64,000 nucleotides of DNA from Methylobacterium sp. GXS13 (GCF_001455965.1 NZ_LKKO01000002.1:1-64000); one strand, 5' to 3'. Shown: positions 35,065 to 44,461, counted from the first letter of the stretch. Numbers and translations are program-made. The notes: generated by a model not told the origin, from the sequence alone.

Positions 35065-35911
35065 AGCCGAAGCGCCTCCGGCTCCAGGCCTGGATCAAGT
35101 TGATGGCGAGCAGGGTCAGGAACGAGATGCCCAGCATGATCGTGGCGATCGCGGCCGCGCCGCCGTAGTCGAACTCGGACAGCTTGATCACGATCAGGAG
35201 CGGCGCGATCTCCGACACGTAGGGCAGGTTGCCGGCGATGAAGATGATCGAGCCGTATTCGCCGACCCCCCGGGCGAAGGCCATGGCGAAGCCGGTCAGC
35301 ACCGCCGGGATCAGCGGCGGCAGCACCACCCGGGTCAGGGTGGCGAACCGGTTGGCCCCGAGGGTGGCGGAGGCCTCCTCGATCTCCTTGTCGATCTCGG
35401 CGATCAGCGGCTGCACGGTCCGCACCGCGAAGGGCAGCCCGATGAACACCATGGCGATGAAGATCCCCACCGGCGTGTAGGCCGCCTGGATACCGAGCCG
35501 GGCGAGCGGCGCGCCGAGCAGACCGTCCGGCGCATAGAGCGAGGCCAGCGCGATGCCGGCCACCGCGGTCGGCAGCGCGAAGGGCAGATCCACGGCCGCA
35601 TCCACGAGCTTGCGGCCCGGGAAGCGGTAGCGGGTCAGAACCCAGGCGACCAGGAAGCCGAAGACCGAGGCGGTGAGCGCCGCGACCGCCGACACGCCGA
35701 AGCTCAACCGCAGGGCGCTGGAAACCCGCGGATCGGTGGCGACGTACCAGATCCCCGAGATCCCGAGGCCGGACGCCTTGGCGACAAGCCCGGCGAGCGG
35801 CAGCAGCACGACGAGCCCGAGGCAGGTCAGCGTGTAGCCGAAGCTGAGCCCGAAGCCCGGGATCACGCTCGGACGGCGGAAGGTGCGTTTGCGACGCGGC
35901 GTCTCGACCAT
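35057..35911 (-). CDS. cysT: Sulfate ABC transporter permease
   Basis: A 284-residue permease with six helices, the partner of CysW. Opens with an arginine-rich leader followed by [20 protein letters not shown]. The EAA-type docking loop ([20 protein letters not shown]) and [17 protein letters not shown] are family signatures. It lies 10 bases after the sulfate-binding protein gene and overlaps cysW. Together they form the membrane channel for sulfate uptake. Confidence 0.95.
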   Translation of the reverse strand: MVETPRRKRTFRRPSVIPGFGLSFGYTLTCLGLVVLLPLAGLVAKASGLGISGIWYVATDPRVSSALRLSFGVSAVAALTASVFGFLVAWVLTRYRFPGRKLVDAAVDLPFALPTAVAGIALASLYAPDGLLGAPLARLGIQAAYTPVGIFIAMVFIGLPFAVRTVQPLIAEIDKEIEEASATLGANRFATLTRVVLPPLIPAVLTGFAMAFARGVGEYGSIIFIAGNLPYVSEIAPLLIVIKLSEFDYGGAAAIATIMLGISFLTLLAINLIQAWSRRRFGYV

Positions 35912-35921
35912 GATTCCCGCC

Positions 35922-36950
35922 TCAGCGGCCGGCCCGGCTCAACCGGTCGAACAGGCCGCCGGCGTCGAAGTTCCGCTTCTGGATCTCGTCCCAGGAGCCC
36001 TGCATGTCCTCGATCTTGAACAGCTTGATCTCGGGGAGCTGGGCCAGGTCGGCCGGGGCCGCCGCCTCACGGCGGATCGGGCGGTAATGGTGCTTGGCGA
36101 AGATCGCCTGAGCGCGGTCGCTGTAGAGGAAGTCGAGATAGGCCTGGGCGGCCTTGGTGGTGCCCTTGCGCTCGGCGTTGACGGCCACGAGGGCCACCGG
36201 CGGCTCGGCGTAGATCGAGGTCGGCGGCGACACGATGTCGAACTTGTCGGCGCCGAATTCCTGCAGCACCAGATAGGCCTCGTTCTCCCAGGTCGGGAGC
36301 ACGTCGCCCAGCCCGCGCTGGGCGAAGGTGACGGTGGAGCCGCGGGCGCCGGTGTCGAGCACCGGCACGTTCTTGTAGATCTGCCCCACGAAGGCGTCGG
36401 CCTTGGCGGCGTCCTTGTCCTGGCCGTAGGCGTAGCCCCAGGCCGCCAGAAAGTTCCAGCGGCCGCCAGCCGAGGTCTTGGGGTTCGGGGTGATCACCTT
36501 CACGTCGGGCTTGGTCAGGTCGGCCCAGTCCTTCACGCCCTTCGGATTGCCCTTTCGGACCAGGAAGACCACCGTCGAGGTGTAGGGGGTGGCCTCGTTG
36601 GGAAGCTTGGTCCGCCAATCGTCGGGAATCTTGTGCGTGAGCTTGGCGATGGCGTCGATGTCCGACGGGATGCCCAGCGTGACCACGTCGGCATCGACCC
36701 CGTCGATCACCGTGCGCGCCTGGGCGCCCGAGCCGCCATGCGAGGCGCGTACCGTGATCGCCTCGCCGGTCTTGGCCTTCCATTCCTCGGCGAACACCGC
36801 GTTGATGTCGCGGTAGAGCTCCCGGGTCGGGTCGTACGAGACGTTCAGCAGGGCGGTCTCGGCGGCAGCCGGCAGGAGGCCGCTGAACAGGCTGGCACCG
36901 ACCAGCATCGACAGCCCGAAGGCCCGGTTCCTGACCGACCCGTTCTTCAT
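35922..36950 (-). CDS. sbp: Sulfate-binding periplasmic protein
   Basis: A 342-residue solute-binding protein. The signal peptide (FGLSMLVGASLFSGLLPAAA) ends about residue 31. LLNVSYDPTRELYRDIN, then ASHGGSGAQARTVIDGVDAD with the anion-binding SGxQ loop, and NPKTSAGGRWNFLAAWGYA are Sbp/CysP signatures. It delivers sulfate to CysTWA. The ATG at 36950 (MKNGSVRNRAF) is chosen over 36998, which would put charged residues before the signal. It is the first gene of the importer operon, and a palindrome lies 65 bases upstream. Confidence 0.95.
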   Translation of the reverse strand: MKNGSVRNRAFGLSMLVGASLFSGLLPAAAETALLNVSYDPTRELYRDINAVFAEEWKAKTGEAITVRASHGGSGAQARTVIDGVDADVVTLGIPSDIDAIAKLTHKIPDDWRTKLPNEATPYTSTVVFLVRKGNPKGVKDWADLTKPDVKVITPNPKTSAGGRWNFLAAWGYAYGQDKDAAKADAFVGQIYKNVPVLDTGARGSTVTFAQRGLGDVLPTWENEAYLVLQEFGADKFDIVSPPTSIYAEPPVALVAVNAERKGTTKAAQAYLDFLYSDRAQAIFAKHHYRPIRREAAAPADLAQLPEIKLFKIEDMQGSWDEIQKRNFDAGGLFDRLSRAGR

Positions 36951-37014
36951 CACGCCCGCTCTCCCAGCCGCCGACGGTCGCGCCGCCGAGGGGCGCACCC
37001 AGTTGACCCTGGAT

Positions 37015-37032
37015 CGTTCGTTTTATCGAACG
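37015..37032. promoter_or_regulatory. Palindrome upstream of sbp, possible operator
   Basis: CGTTCG TTTTAT CGAACG: 6-bp arms with an AT-rich 6-base centre, 65 bases upstream of the sbp ATG. It lies where a sulfur-responsive regulator could bind, but no regulator gene is adjacent. Confidence 0.4.
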
Positions 37033-37199
37033 AAGTCAAGTCTTGGGCGCAGGATCGCGCAGCCGTATGCACGTCGTAGGATCGGTGGATCTCCGGGGAA
37101 CACAAGCCGCCTCAAGATTGGTCAGGCGAGAAGGCATGGATCTTCTCCCGCGCGGAACGCTGAGAGAAGAATGTCTGCGCGCTGTAGGGTTTCATAGAA

Positions 37200-37236
37200 A
37201 GAACGAACTGATGTGCGCTGGCGCACATTTCGTTCG
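37200..37236 (-). terminator. Terminator-like hairpin after the NepR-like gene
   Basis: ATGTGCGC TG GCGCACAT (37211-37228) is a perfect 8-bp stem, extended outwards by GAACGAA/TTCGTTC with a 3-base bulge. Read leftwards it is followed by TTTC, so it can end the leftward transcript 36 bases after the NepR-like stop. Confidence 0.6.
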
Positions 37237-37271
37237 CTGCCGTTCAGTGCCCGCCGCGCGTGACGCACGGT

Positions 37272-37457
37272 CTACGGCTTGGGCTTGGCGAGCTGCTGGA
37301 CCAGCGCTTCGAGGCGCTGATTGAACGGCGCCGCGAGGGTGTCGGCATAGGCTGCGCGCAGGTTCTGGCCGAGATGGCGGCGCACGCTCGGGCTGAGTGG
37401 GGCGGCGGTCGACGCGGGTGTCGCCTCGGGCGGACGGTCCGGATGCGTCTTCGTCAT
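37272..37457 (-). CDS. NepR-like small protein (anti-sigma factor family), orphan
   Basis: A 61-residue protein. After a proline/threonine-rich leader it reads SPSVRRHLGQNLRAAYADTL, then PFNQRLEALVQQLAKP. This follows the NepR pattern, helix-LRxxYxxxxxxPxxxRxxxLLxxL, in which the two helices clamp EcfG-type sigma factors in the general stress response of alphaproteobacteria. The usual PVPDR is replaced by PFNQR. GGAG lies about 9 bases before the ATG at 37457. No PhyR or EcfG gene is within the window, so it would be a stand-alone paralogue. The match rests on about 35 residues. Confidence 0.55.
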   Translation of the reverse strand: MTKTHPDRPPEATPASTAAPLSPSVRRHLGQNLRAAYADTLAAPFNQRLEALVQQLAKPKP

Positions 37458-37573
37458 GATCCCGACTCCCCCGCACGTCCCCGCCCTCAAAGTGGCAAAG
37501 CTTGGTTAAGAAGCCGTCACGGCCGCTGGATCCAGGTGCCGGAACTGGCCGCCCCGGGGGCACGTTGCCCGGC

Positions 37574-37942
37574 ATGACCTCTCGCGCAGATCGGATCCGC
37601 CCCTTGTCCCGCTCGATTTCCCTGACCCTGATGGCCTTCCTGGCGGTGGCGGCGGCGAGCCCCTGCCTGGCGCAGACCAAGCCCGGCGAAATCAAAGGCG
37701 TCGACGCCATGGGCGACAAGTCCCGCAGTGCCCAGGACGGCTGGAGCCAGGCGCCGGTTCCCCGGGAGCAATCGGCCGCCAAGGATGCGCCGAATCCGGG
37801 GGGCGACTCGATCGGCGAGAATGCCAATCGGCCGGTCCCCAAGGCGGATACGGGTGGATCCTCCGCGACGGAGCCGCAGGCGCCCCTGGACCACCGCACC
37901 GGCGGCCCCTCCGGCAGCAACCCGGCTGCCCCCAGAAAGTAA
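37574..37942 (+). CDS. Small exported hydrophilic protein
   Basis: A 122-residue protein with a signal peptide (SISLTLMAFLAVAAASPCLA) and a polar mature part rich in Pro, Gly, Ser and Asp (GEIKGVDAMGDKSRSAQDGW), lacking any obvious fold. A cysteine lies three residues before the likely cleavage site but not in a lipobox. Start at 37574; an earlier in-frame start at 37502 precedes the signal. It lies 176 bases upstream of the formate dehydrogenase operon on the same strand, but any link is unproven. Confidence 0.6.
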   Translation: MTSRADRIRPLSRSISLTLMAFLAVAAASPCLAQTKPGEIKGVDAMGDKSRSAQDGWSQAPVPREQSAAKDAPNPGGDSIGENANRPVPKADTGGSSATEPQAPLDHRTGGPSGSNPAAPRK

Positions 37943-38118
37943 ATCCGTCTGACAGTCCGCTCCGTAAAAAGATCTGGTTCTGCAGGACGATAATCCACGG
38001 TTGAACGTGCCGGCTCACGCAAGACAGAGCCGCATGCTGTGTCACCCAATCGCACTTGCCTCGTGCACGCTTTTTTGGGACACCCTGGAATTATACCAGA
38101 TCGCTTTAAGGAGCGGAG

Positions 38119-41100
38119 ATGACGGTCCAGGTCTCTAGGCGTGGCCTGCTCAAAGGGGCCGGCGCCGGCCTCGCGGGCGGCTCGCTCGGCGCACTCGGCT
38201 TCGGCGGCCTCCAGCCGGCCATGGCCGCCGCAGTGCGGCCGTTCAAGCTCGCGCAGATGCGCGAAACCCGCAACACGTGCCCGTACTGCTCGGTCGCGTG
38301 CGGCGTCATCCTGTACAGCCTGGGCGACCGTTCGAAGAACGCGCGCTCCTCGGTGATGCATATCGAGGGCGATCCCGATCACCCGGTCAACCGCGGCACG
38401 CTCTGCCCGAAGGGCTCGGCGCTGCTCGACTTCGTGCATTCCGAGACCCGCACGAAGTACCCGCTCTACCGCGCCCCCGGCACCTCCGAGTTCAAGCGCG
38501 TCTCCTGGGACTTCGCGCTCGACCGGATCTCGACGCTCCTCAAGGAGGATCGGGACAAGAACTTCAAGGCCAAGAACGAAGAGCTCACGGTCAACCGCTG
38601 GACCACGACGGGCTTCCTCGGCGCCTCGGCCACCACCAACGAGACGGCCTGGCTGACCTACAAGACAGTCCGAAGCATGGGGGCCCTGGTCTTCGATAAC
38701 CAGGCCAGGGTTTGACACGGTCCGTCGGTCGCCAGTTTGGCGCCCTCCTTCGGACGCGGTGCGATGACCAACCTCTGGATGGACATCAAGCACGCGGACG
38801 TGATTACCGTGATGGGCGGCAATGCCGCCGAAGCGCATCCGTGCGGATTCAAGTGGGTCGTCGAGGCGAAGGCCCATAACAACGCCAAGCTCATCGTCGT
38901 CGACCCGCGCTTCACCCGCACGGCGTCGGTGGCCGATCTGTACTGCCCGATCCGGCAGGGGACCGATATCGCGTTCCTGTCGGGTGTCGCGAAGTACCTG
39001 ATCGACAACGACAAGCTGCAGCACCGCTACGTCGCAGCCTATTCCAACGCGGGCTACGTGGTCCGTGAGGGCTACGATTTCAGCGAGGGTCTGTTCGCCG
39101 GCTACGACGCCGACAAGCGCGACTACGACAAGACCACCTGGGACTACGAGATCGGTCCCGATGGCTACGCCGTGGTCGACGAGACGATGCAGCACCCGCG
39201 CTGCGTCATGCAGCTCTTGAAGAAGCACATCGCCATCTACACGCCGGAGATGGTGGAGCGGATCTGCGGCTCGCCGAAGGAGACCTTCCTGAAGGTCTGC
39301 GAGTTGATGGCGACCACGTCCTCCCCGGAGCGGACGATGGCCTCGCTCTACGCGCTCGGCTGGACGCACCACTCCAAGGGCTCGCAGAACATCCGCTCGA
39401 TGTGCATCGTCCAGACGCTTCTGGGCAATATCGGCATGCTGGGCGGCGGCATGCAGGCCCTGCGCGGCCACTCCAACATCCAGGGGCTGACCGATCTCGG
39501 GCTGATGAGCAACCTCATCCCGGGCTATCTCAACCTGCCCGTGGAGAAGGAGCCGGACTACGCGAGCTACATCGCCAAGCGGCAGTTCAAGCCGCTGCGC
39601 CCGGGCCAGACCAGCTACTGGCAGAACTACAACAAGTTCTTCGTCTCGTTCCAGAAGATGATGTGGGGCGATCACGCGACGAAGGAGAACGACTGGGCCT
39701 ACGATTACCTGCCCAAGCTCGACGTGCCGACCTACGACGTGCTCCGTGGGTTCGAGCTCGCCAAGCAGGGCAAGATGTCGGGCTACATCATCCAGGGCTT
39801 CAACCCCCTGCTGTCGTTCCCGAACCGCGCCAAGATGACGGAAGCCTTCTCCAAGATGAAGTTCATCGTGGTGATGGATCCGCTCAAGACGGAGACCGCC
39901 CGGTTCTGGGAGAATCACGGCGAGTACAACGACGTCGATCCGACCAAGATCCAGACCGAGGTGTTCGAGCTGCCGACCACCCTCTTCGTGGAAGAGGAAG
40001 GCTCGCTGTCGAACTCCAGCCGCTGGCTGCAGTGGCACTGGCAGGCGCAGGAAGCGCCGGGCGAGTGCCGTTCGGACATCGAGATCATGTCGGAGATCTT
40101 CCTCCGCGTGAAAGCGGCCTACAAGAAGGATGGCGGCGCGTTCCCGGACGCGATCCTCAACCTGAAATGGGACTACGCCATCGCCGAGTCGCCGACGCCC
40201 ACCGAGCTCGCCCGCGAGCTCAACGGCTACACGGTGGCGCCGACGCCTGACCTCAACGGGACGATCATCCCGGCGGGCAAGCAGGTCGACGGCTTCGCCC
40301 AGCTCAAGGACGACGGCACCACCGCGTGCGCGTGCTGGATCTACTCGGGCTGCTACACCGAGAAGGGCAACACCATGGCCCGCCGGGACAACAACGATCC
40401 CGGCGACCGCGGCATCGCTCCGAACTGGGCCTTCGCGTGGCCGGCCAACCGGCGCGTGCTCTACAACCGGGCGTCCTGCGACCCGGAGGGCAAGCCCTGG
40501 TCGGAGAAGAAGAAGCTCATCGAGTGGAACGGCAAGCAGTGGATCGGCTTCGACGTGCCGGATTACGGCGTCACCGTCGCCCCCGATAAGGGCGTCGGGC
40601 CGTTCATCCTGAACCAGGAGGGCGTCGCCCGCCTGTGGACCCGGGGGCTCATGCGCGACGGGCCGTTCCCGACGCACTACGAGCCGTTCGAGTCGCCGAT
40701 GGCCAACATCCCGTTCCCGAAGATCAAGGGCGCCCCGGCGGCCCGCATCTTTAAGGACGACCTGGCCGATCTCGGCGACGCGACGGAGTTCCCCTACGCG
40801 GCGACGAGCTACCGTCTGACCGAGCACTTCCACGGCTGGACCAAGCACGCCCGGATCAACGCGATCCTCCAGCCGGAGGCTTTCGTGGAGATCTCGGAGG
40901 AGTTGGCCAAGGAGAAGGGCATCACCAAGGGCGGCTGGGTCCGCGTCTGGTCGAAGCGCGGCTCGCTCAAGGCCAAGGCGGTGGTGACGAAGCGGATCAA
41001 GCCGCTGATCTGCGACGGCAAGCCCGTCCACGTCGTCGGCATCCCGCAGCACTGGGGCTTCATGGGCCTGACGAAGAAAGGATGGCACCCGAACTCGCTG

Positions 41101-41199
41101 ACGCCCGTGGTGGGTGACGCGAACACCGAGACGCCGGAGTTCAAGGCCTGGCTCGTGAATATCGAGCCGACCACGCCGCCGTCCGACGCGGTCGCCTGA
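38119..41199 (+). CDS. fdoG: Formate dehydrogenase catalytic subunit, selenocysteine-containing (UGA read through)
   Basis: A 1026-residue subunit that oxidises formate at a molybdenum or tungsten bis-MGD centre. A Tat signal, SRRGLLKG, is at residues 6-13, so the enzyme faces the periplasm. The [4Fe-4S] cysteines are 54, 57, 61 and 96 ([17 protein letters not shown]). The TGA at 38713-38715 falls at residue 199 in [21 protein letters not shown], exactly where E. coli FdnG has selenocysteine in NQARV-U-HGP. The frame continues without a shift, and a SECIS-like hairpin follows. [30 protein letters not shown] and [16 protein letters not shown] are FdnG-family blocks. AAGGAG precedes the ATG. 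First gene of an operon with fdoH, fdoI and fdhE. selA, selB, selC and selD are not in this window. Confidence 0.95.
38716..38755 (+). promoter_or_regulatory. Bacterial SECIS element for selenocysteine insertion
   Basis: Directly after the UGA. Upper stem GG-U-CGCC (38727-38733), loop AGUUU (38734-38738), GGCG-CC (38739-38744). The U at 38729 is the bulged base and the loop GU matches the SelB contacts known from E. coli (fdnG loop AGUCU). The 11-base distance from UGA to the upper stem equals that in fdnG. A lower helix GTCCG/CGGAC (38720-38724 with 38751-38755) closes it. Confidence 0.88.
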
Positions 41200-41213
41200 G
41201 GGGAGCTGAGATC

Positions 41214-42152
41214 ATGGCCGATTACAGCTCCCTCGATATCCGCCAGCGCTCCGCCTCCACGGAGACGCCGCCGGAGATCCGCCGCCAGGTGGAGGTCGCC
41301 AAGCTCATCGACGTGTCGAAGTGCATCGGCTGCAAAGCCTGCCAGTCGGCCTGCGAAGAGTGGAACGACCTGCGCGACGACATCGGCATCAATCGCGGTG
41401 TCTACGACAACCCCCACGACCTCACCCCGAAGTCGTGGACCCTCATGCGGTTCACCGAGTACGAGAACCCGGAGACCCAGAACCTCGAATGGCTGATCCG
41501 CAAGGACGGCTGCATGCATTGCACCGAGCCGGGCTGCCTCAAGGCGTGCCCGTCCCCCGGCGCGATCGTGCAGTACTCCAACGGCATCGTCGACTTCATC
41601 GAGGAGAACTGCATCGGCTGCGGCTATTGCGTGAAGGGGTGCCCGTTCAACATCCCGCGCATCAGCCAGACCGACCACAAGGCGTACAAGTGCACCCTGT
41701 GCTCGGACCGGGTCGCGGTGGGTCAGGCTCCGGCCTGCGCCAAGGCGTGCCCGACCGGCTCGATCATGTTCGGCACCAAGCAGGCGATGATCGAGCAGGC
41801 CGAGACCCGCGTCGAGGATCTGAAGTCGCGCGGCTTCCAGCATGCCGGTCTCTACGACCCGGCCGGCGTCGGCGGCACGCACGTCATGTACGTCCTGCAC
41901 CATGCCGATCAGCCGAGCCTCTATGCCGGCTTGCCGAACGACCCGAAGATCTCGCCGCTCGTCGCCTTCTGGAAGGGGGGCGCCAAGGTGTTCGGGCTCG
42001 CCGCAATGGGCTTTGCCGCGGTCGCGGGCTTCTTCCACTACGTGACGGCCGGCCCGAACGAGGTCGTGCCCGAGGAAGAGGAAGAGGCGGTCGAGTTCGA
42101 CGAGGCCAAGCGCCGCGGCGAAACCGGCGGCGGCGAAGCACGGCCGCACTAG
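41214..42152 (+). CDS. fdoH: Formate dehydrogenase iron-sulfur subunit
   Basis: A 312-residue electron-transfer subunit. Four ferredoxin-type cysteine clusters are visible: [50 protein letters not shown] and YKCTLCSDR with ACAKACPTG, enough for four [4Fe-4S] centres. A hydrophobic helix at about residues 262-280 ([19 protein letters not shown]) anchors it to the membrane, as in FdnH. The acidic C-terminal tail (EEEEEAVEF) is an extension. It starts 14 bases after fdoG and passes electrons to the cytochrome b subunit. Confidence 0.96.
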   Translation: MADYSSLDIRQRSASTETPPEIRRQVEVAKLIDVSKCIGCKACQSACEEWNDLRDDIGINRGVYDNPHDLTPKSWTLMRFTEYENPETQNLEWLIRKDGCMHCTEPGCLKACPSPGAIVQYSNGIVDFIEENCIGCGYCVKGCPFNIPRISQTDHKAYKCTLCSDRVAVGQAPACAKACPTGSIMFGTKQAMIEQAETRVEDLKSRGFQHAGLYDPAGVGGTHVMYVLHHADQPSLYAGLPNDPKISPLVAFWKGGAKVFGLAAMGFAAVAGFFHYVTAGPNEVVPEEEEEAVEFDEAKRRGETGGGEARPH

Positions 42153-42161
42153 ACGCGACGG

Positions 42162-42191
42162 TCTCCCTCCCCCTCTGTGGGGGGAGGGAGA
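42162..42191. repeat. Intra-operon hairpin between fdoH and fdoI
   Basis: TCTCCCTCCCCC and GGGGGAGGGAGA pair around a short TCTGTGG loop, 10 bases after the fdoH stop. It resembles the hairpin core of the family A repeats and may set relative expression of the subunits. Confidence 0.55.
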
Positions 42192-42304
42192 GCCGCGCGG
42201 ATCCGGAATCGACAGGGTGGGACCGTCGAGGTCATGCCGCCCTACATCAAGTTTTCGGGTCGATCCGTGTCGCGGAGCCGGCCCCGTCAGGCGCGAGAAG
42301 GCCG

Positions 42305-43027
42305 ATGACGAGCCAGAACGATATCCGGGACGGTGATTCCCGCCCCCTGCATCACGCCAAGGCTGAGACGCCGGAGGTGCTGTACGTCCCGCGCTACACC
42401 GGGGTTCAACGCGTGAACCACTGGATCACCGCGATCCTGTTCACCCTGCTGACCCTCTCGGGGCTGGCGATGTTCACGCCCTACCTGTTCTCGCTGACCG
42501 GCCTGTTCGGCGGCGGGCAGGCGACGCGTGCGATCCATCCGTGGTTCGGCGTCGCCCTGGCGGTGAGCTTCTTCTTCCTGTTCGTGCGCTTCTGGAAGCT
42601 CAACATCCCGAACAAGGACGATGTCGCGTGGTCCATGAAGATCGGCGACGTGGTCACCAACCGGGAGGACCGCCTGCCGGAGCTCGGCAAGTACAATGCC
42701 GGCCAGAAGGGCGTGTTCTGGGGCCAGACCGCGCTGATCGGGGTGATGTTCGTCACCGGCCTGGTGATCTGGAACACCTATTTCGGCGGCCTGACCACCA
42801 TCGAGACCCAGCGCTGGGCGCTCCTCGCCCACTCGCTGGCCGCCGTGATCGCCATCGCGATCATCGTGGTCCACATCTATGCCGGCATCTGGGTGCGCGG
42901 GACCAGCCGGGCGATGGTGCGCGGCACGGTGACGGGCGGCTGGGCCTATCGGCATCACCGCAAGTGGTTCCGGCAGATCGCCGGCGCCAAGGCGCGCCGG
43001 GGCTCGGTCGACAAGCGCGGATCCTGA
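42305..43027 (+). CDS. fdoI: Formate dehydrogenase cytochrome b556 subunit
   Basis: A 240-residue inner-membrane subunit with four helices. Histidines for two b-type hemes sit in VQRVNHWITAILF, RAIHPWFGVAL, LLAHSLAAVIAIAIIVVHIY and the C-terminal YRHHRKW. It transfers electrons to quinone, so formate oxidation outside the membrane can build proton-motive force. The long polar N-terminus before the first helix is common in alphaproteobacterial members. The ATG at 42305 gives MTSQNDIRDG. It is 152 bases after fdoH, an unusually wide gap filled by a hairpin. Confidence 0.95.
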   Translation: MTSQNDIRDGDSRPLHHAKAETPEVLYVPRYTGVQRVNHWITAILFTLLTLSGLAMFTPYLFSLTGLFGGGQATRAIHPWFGVALAVSFFFLFVRFWKLNIPNKDDVAWSMKIGDVVTNREDRLPELGKYNAGQKGVFWGQTALIGVMFVTGLVIWNTYFGGLTTIETQRWALLAHSLAAVIAIAIIVVHIYAGIWVRGTSRAMVRGTVTGGWAYRHHRKWFRQIAGAKARRGSVDKRGS

Positions 43028-43030
43028 GGG

Positions 43031-44020
43031 GTGGCCAATTTCTTCAGGCGGAAGCCCGCGGTCCCGGCCGAGACGAAGCCCGCCGCGGCTGAGGCGAAGC
43101 CCCGGCGGCGGGATTTCAGCGAGCTGAAGCCCGATCCCGACAAAATCGGGATCTCAGGCTCGGTCCCGTTCGTGCGGCTGCCGAACCCGGAGACGCTGTT
43201 CGCCGATCGGGCCGCGCGCCTGACGGCTGCCGCCCCCGGGCATCCCCTCGAAGCCTATCTCCGGTTCGTGGCCGAGGTCGCCCGGGCGCAGGCATCGGTC
43301 CAGGCGAGCGTTCCGCCGGCCGAGGCGCCGTTGGCCTCTGACACGGCTTTACGCGCCGAGCATGGCATGCCGCCCCTGTCGCGGCACCGGCTTGAGGTGG
43401 ATGCGGGCTTCGACGGTTGCCTCATCGCCCTGCTGGACCAGCTCGACCTGTCGGTGTCCCCGGAGGCGTCCCAGGCAGCGCGTGCGAGCCTGCTGGCGGC
43501 ATCCCCGGCCGACCGGCTCGACTTGGCCGTGCAGGTCGTCGAGGGCGCGCTCCCGATGGAGCGGATCGCCGAATGCGTGTTCGTCGCCGCCGCCCTGCAG
43601 GTCCGGTTCGCCCAGGATGCGTCGCGCCTCGACGCCTCAGCCCTGAAGCCCGTGGCCAACGGCGTCTGCCCGTGCTGCGGCGGCGCACCGGTGGCGAGCG
43701 TCGTGGTGAGCTGGACCCCGGCCGACAAGGCCCGGTACCTGAGCTGCTCGGTCTGCAGCACCCTGTGGAACCACGTCCGGATCCGCTGCACCGCCTGCGG
43801 CTCCGGCGAGGGCATCAGCTATTACGGGCTCGACGAGGTGTCCAAGGACGTCCAGGTCGAGACCTGCACGACCTGTCGCAGCTACATCAAGCACCTGCAC
43901 CAGCACCGGGCGCCGGCACTCGACCCGGTTGCCGATGACATCGCCTCCTACGGCCTCGACCTGAAGATCGCCGAGGACGGATTTCGCCGCGCAGGCCTGA
44001 ACTTACTGTTCATCGTTTAA
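43031..44020 (+). CDS. fdhE: Formate dehydrogenase accessory protein FdhE
   Basis: A 329-residue cytoplasmic assembly factor. The C-terminal half has four CxxC-type pairs for iron or zinc: NGVCPCCGGAP, YLSCSVCSTLWN, RIRCTACGSGEG and ETCTTCRSYIKH. FdhE is needed to activate Tat-exported formate dehydrogenases before export. The gene starts with GTG at 43031, three bases after the fdoI stop, and has a charged, lysine- and proline-rich N-terminal extension. Its presence supports the Tat-exported FdnG/FdoG type of the operon. Confidence 0.94.
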   Translation: MANFFRRKPAVPAETKPAAAEAKPRRRDFSELKPDPDKIGISGSVPFVRLPNPETLFADRAARLTAAAPGHPLEAYLRFVAEVARAQASVQASVPPAEAPLASDTALRAEHGMPPLSRHRLEVDAGFDGCLIALLDQLDLSVSPEASQAARASLLAASPADRLDLAVQVVEGALPMERIAECVFVAAALQVRFAQDASRLDASALKPVANGVCPCCGGAPVASVVVSWTPADKARYLSCSVCSTLWNHVRIRCTACGSGEGISYYGLDEVSKDVQVETCTTCRSYIKHLHQHRAPALDPVADDIASYGLDLKIAEDGFRRAGLNLLFIV

Positions 44021-44045
44021 GTCCCGGATTAACACAGTCCGGGAC
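44021..44045 (+). terminator. Hairpin after fdhE
   Basis: GTCCCGGA (44021-44028) and TCCGGGAC (44038-44045) pair exactly, directly after the fdhE stop. No U-run follows. Confidence 0.5.
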
Positions 44046-44146
44046 CCAGTGCGCGGGCAGGGCGGAGCCCCGCCGAATCCCCGCGCTCAGAGTGCGGCCG
44101 GCATCACCGTGTTCCGGACGCCGGCAGCACCTTTCGGGATGATGCG

Positions 44147-44461
44147 CTAGCGATACCCGTACCGGCTCTTGGCGGCGGCCAGGAGGTGGAGCGCTTCGCC
44201 GGACTTGCCGGCGGCGCATTCCCCGGCGGCCTGGCTGAGGTCGGCGTTGAAACGGTCGCCCACCGGCTTGTTGAGGTTGCCGGTCGCCACGTCGCTGTCG
44301 ACGATGGCCTTGGTGCGGGCGATCTCCGGACCGCAGCCGCTGCCCGTGGGCAGGGCCAGAGGTGCCGGAACGATGGGCGAGGGCTCGGAGACCTTGGGCG
44401 CGGAGCGTTGCTGGCAGGCGCCCAGCGCCGCGGCGGCGAGAACGACGAGACTGAGGCGCAT
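44147..44461 (-). CDS. Small predicted lipoprotein
   Basis: A 104-residue protein. MRLSLVVLAAAALGAC gives a signal peptide with lipobox LGAC, so the mature chain should be lipid-anchored at the cysteine. The mature part is proline-rich, then GCGPEIARTKAIVDSDVATG and NLNKPVGDRFNADLSQAAGE, probably helical. Two further cysteines may form a disulfide. An in-frame start at 44491 would add ten residues. Function unknown. It converges on fdhE. Confidence 0.7.
   Translation of the reverse strand: MRLSLVVLAAAALGACQQRSAPKVSEPSPIVPAPLALPTGSGCGPEIARTKAIVDSDVATGNLNKPVGDRFNADLSQAAGECAAGKSGEALHLLAAAKSRYGYR

Larger units (their letters stand above)
36951..37271. other. Intergenic region upstream of the sulfate operon
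   Basis: About 320 bases between the starts of sbp (leftward) and the end of the NepR-like gene. It holds a palindrome near sbp and a long hairpin near the NepR-like gene, both listed separately. No further gene was seen. Confidence 0.6.

Noticed and set aside
38119-38715. Reading the first part of the formate dehydrogenase gene as a separate truncated gene or pseudogene
   Set aside because: The stop is UGA at the known selenocysteine position, the frame continues directly and a SECIS hairpin follows.
37192-41088. Open frame of about 1300 codons on the minus strand opposite fdoG
   Set aside because: It is the mirror of a high-GC coding sequence, has Arg/His/Gly-rich composition without any domain, and crosses several real genes and a terminator.
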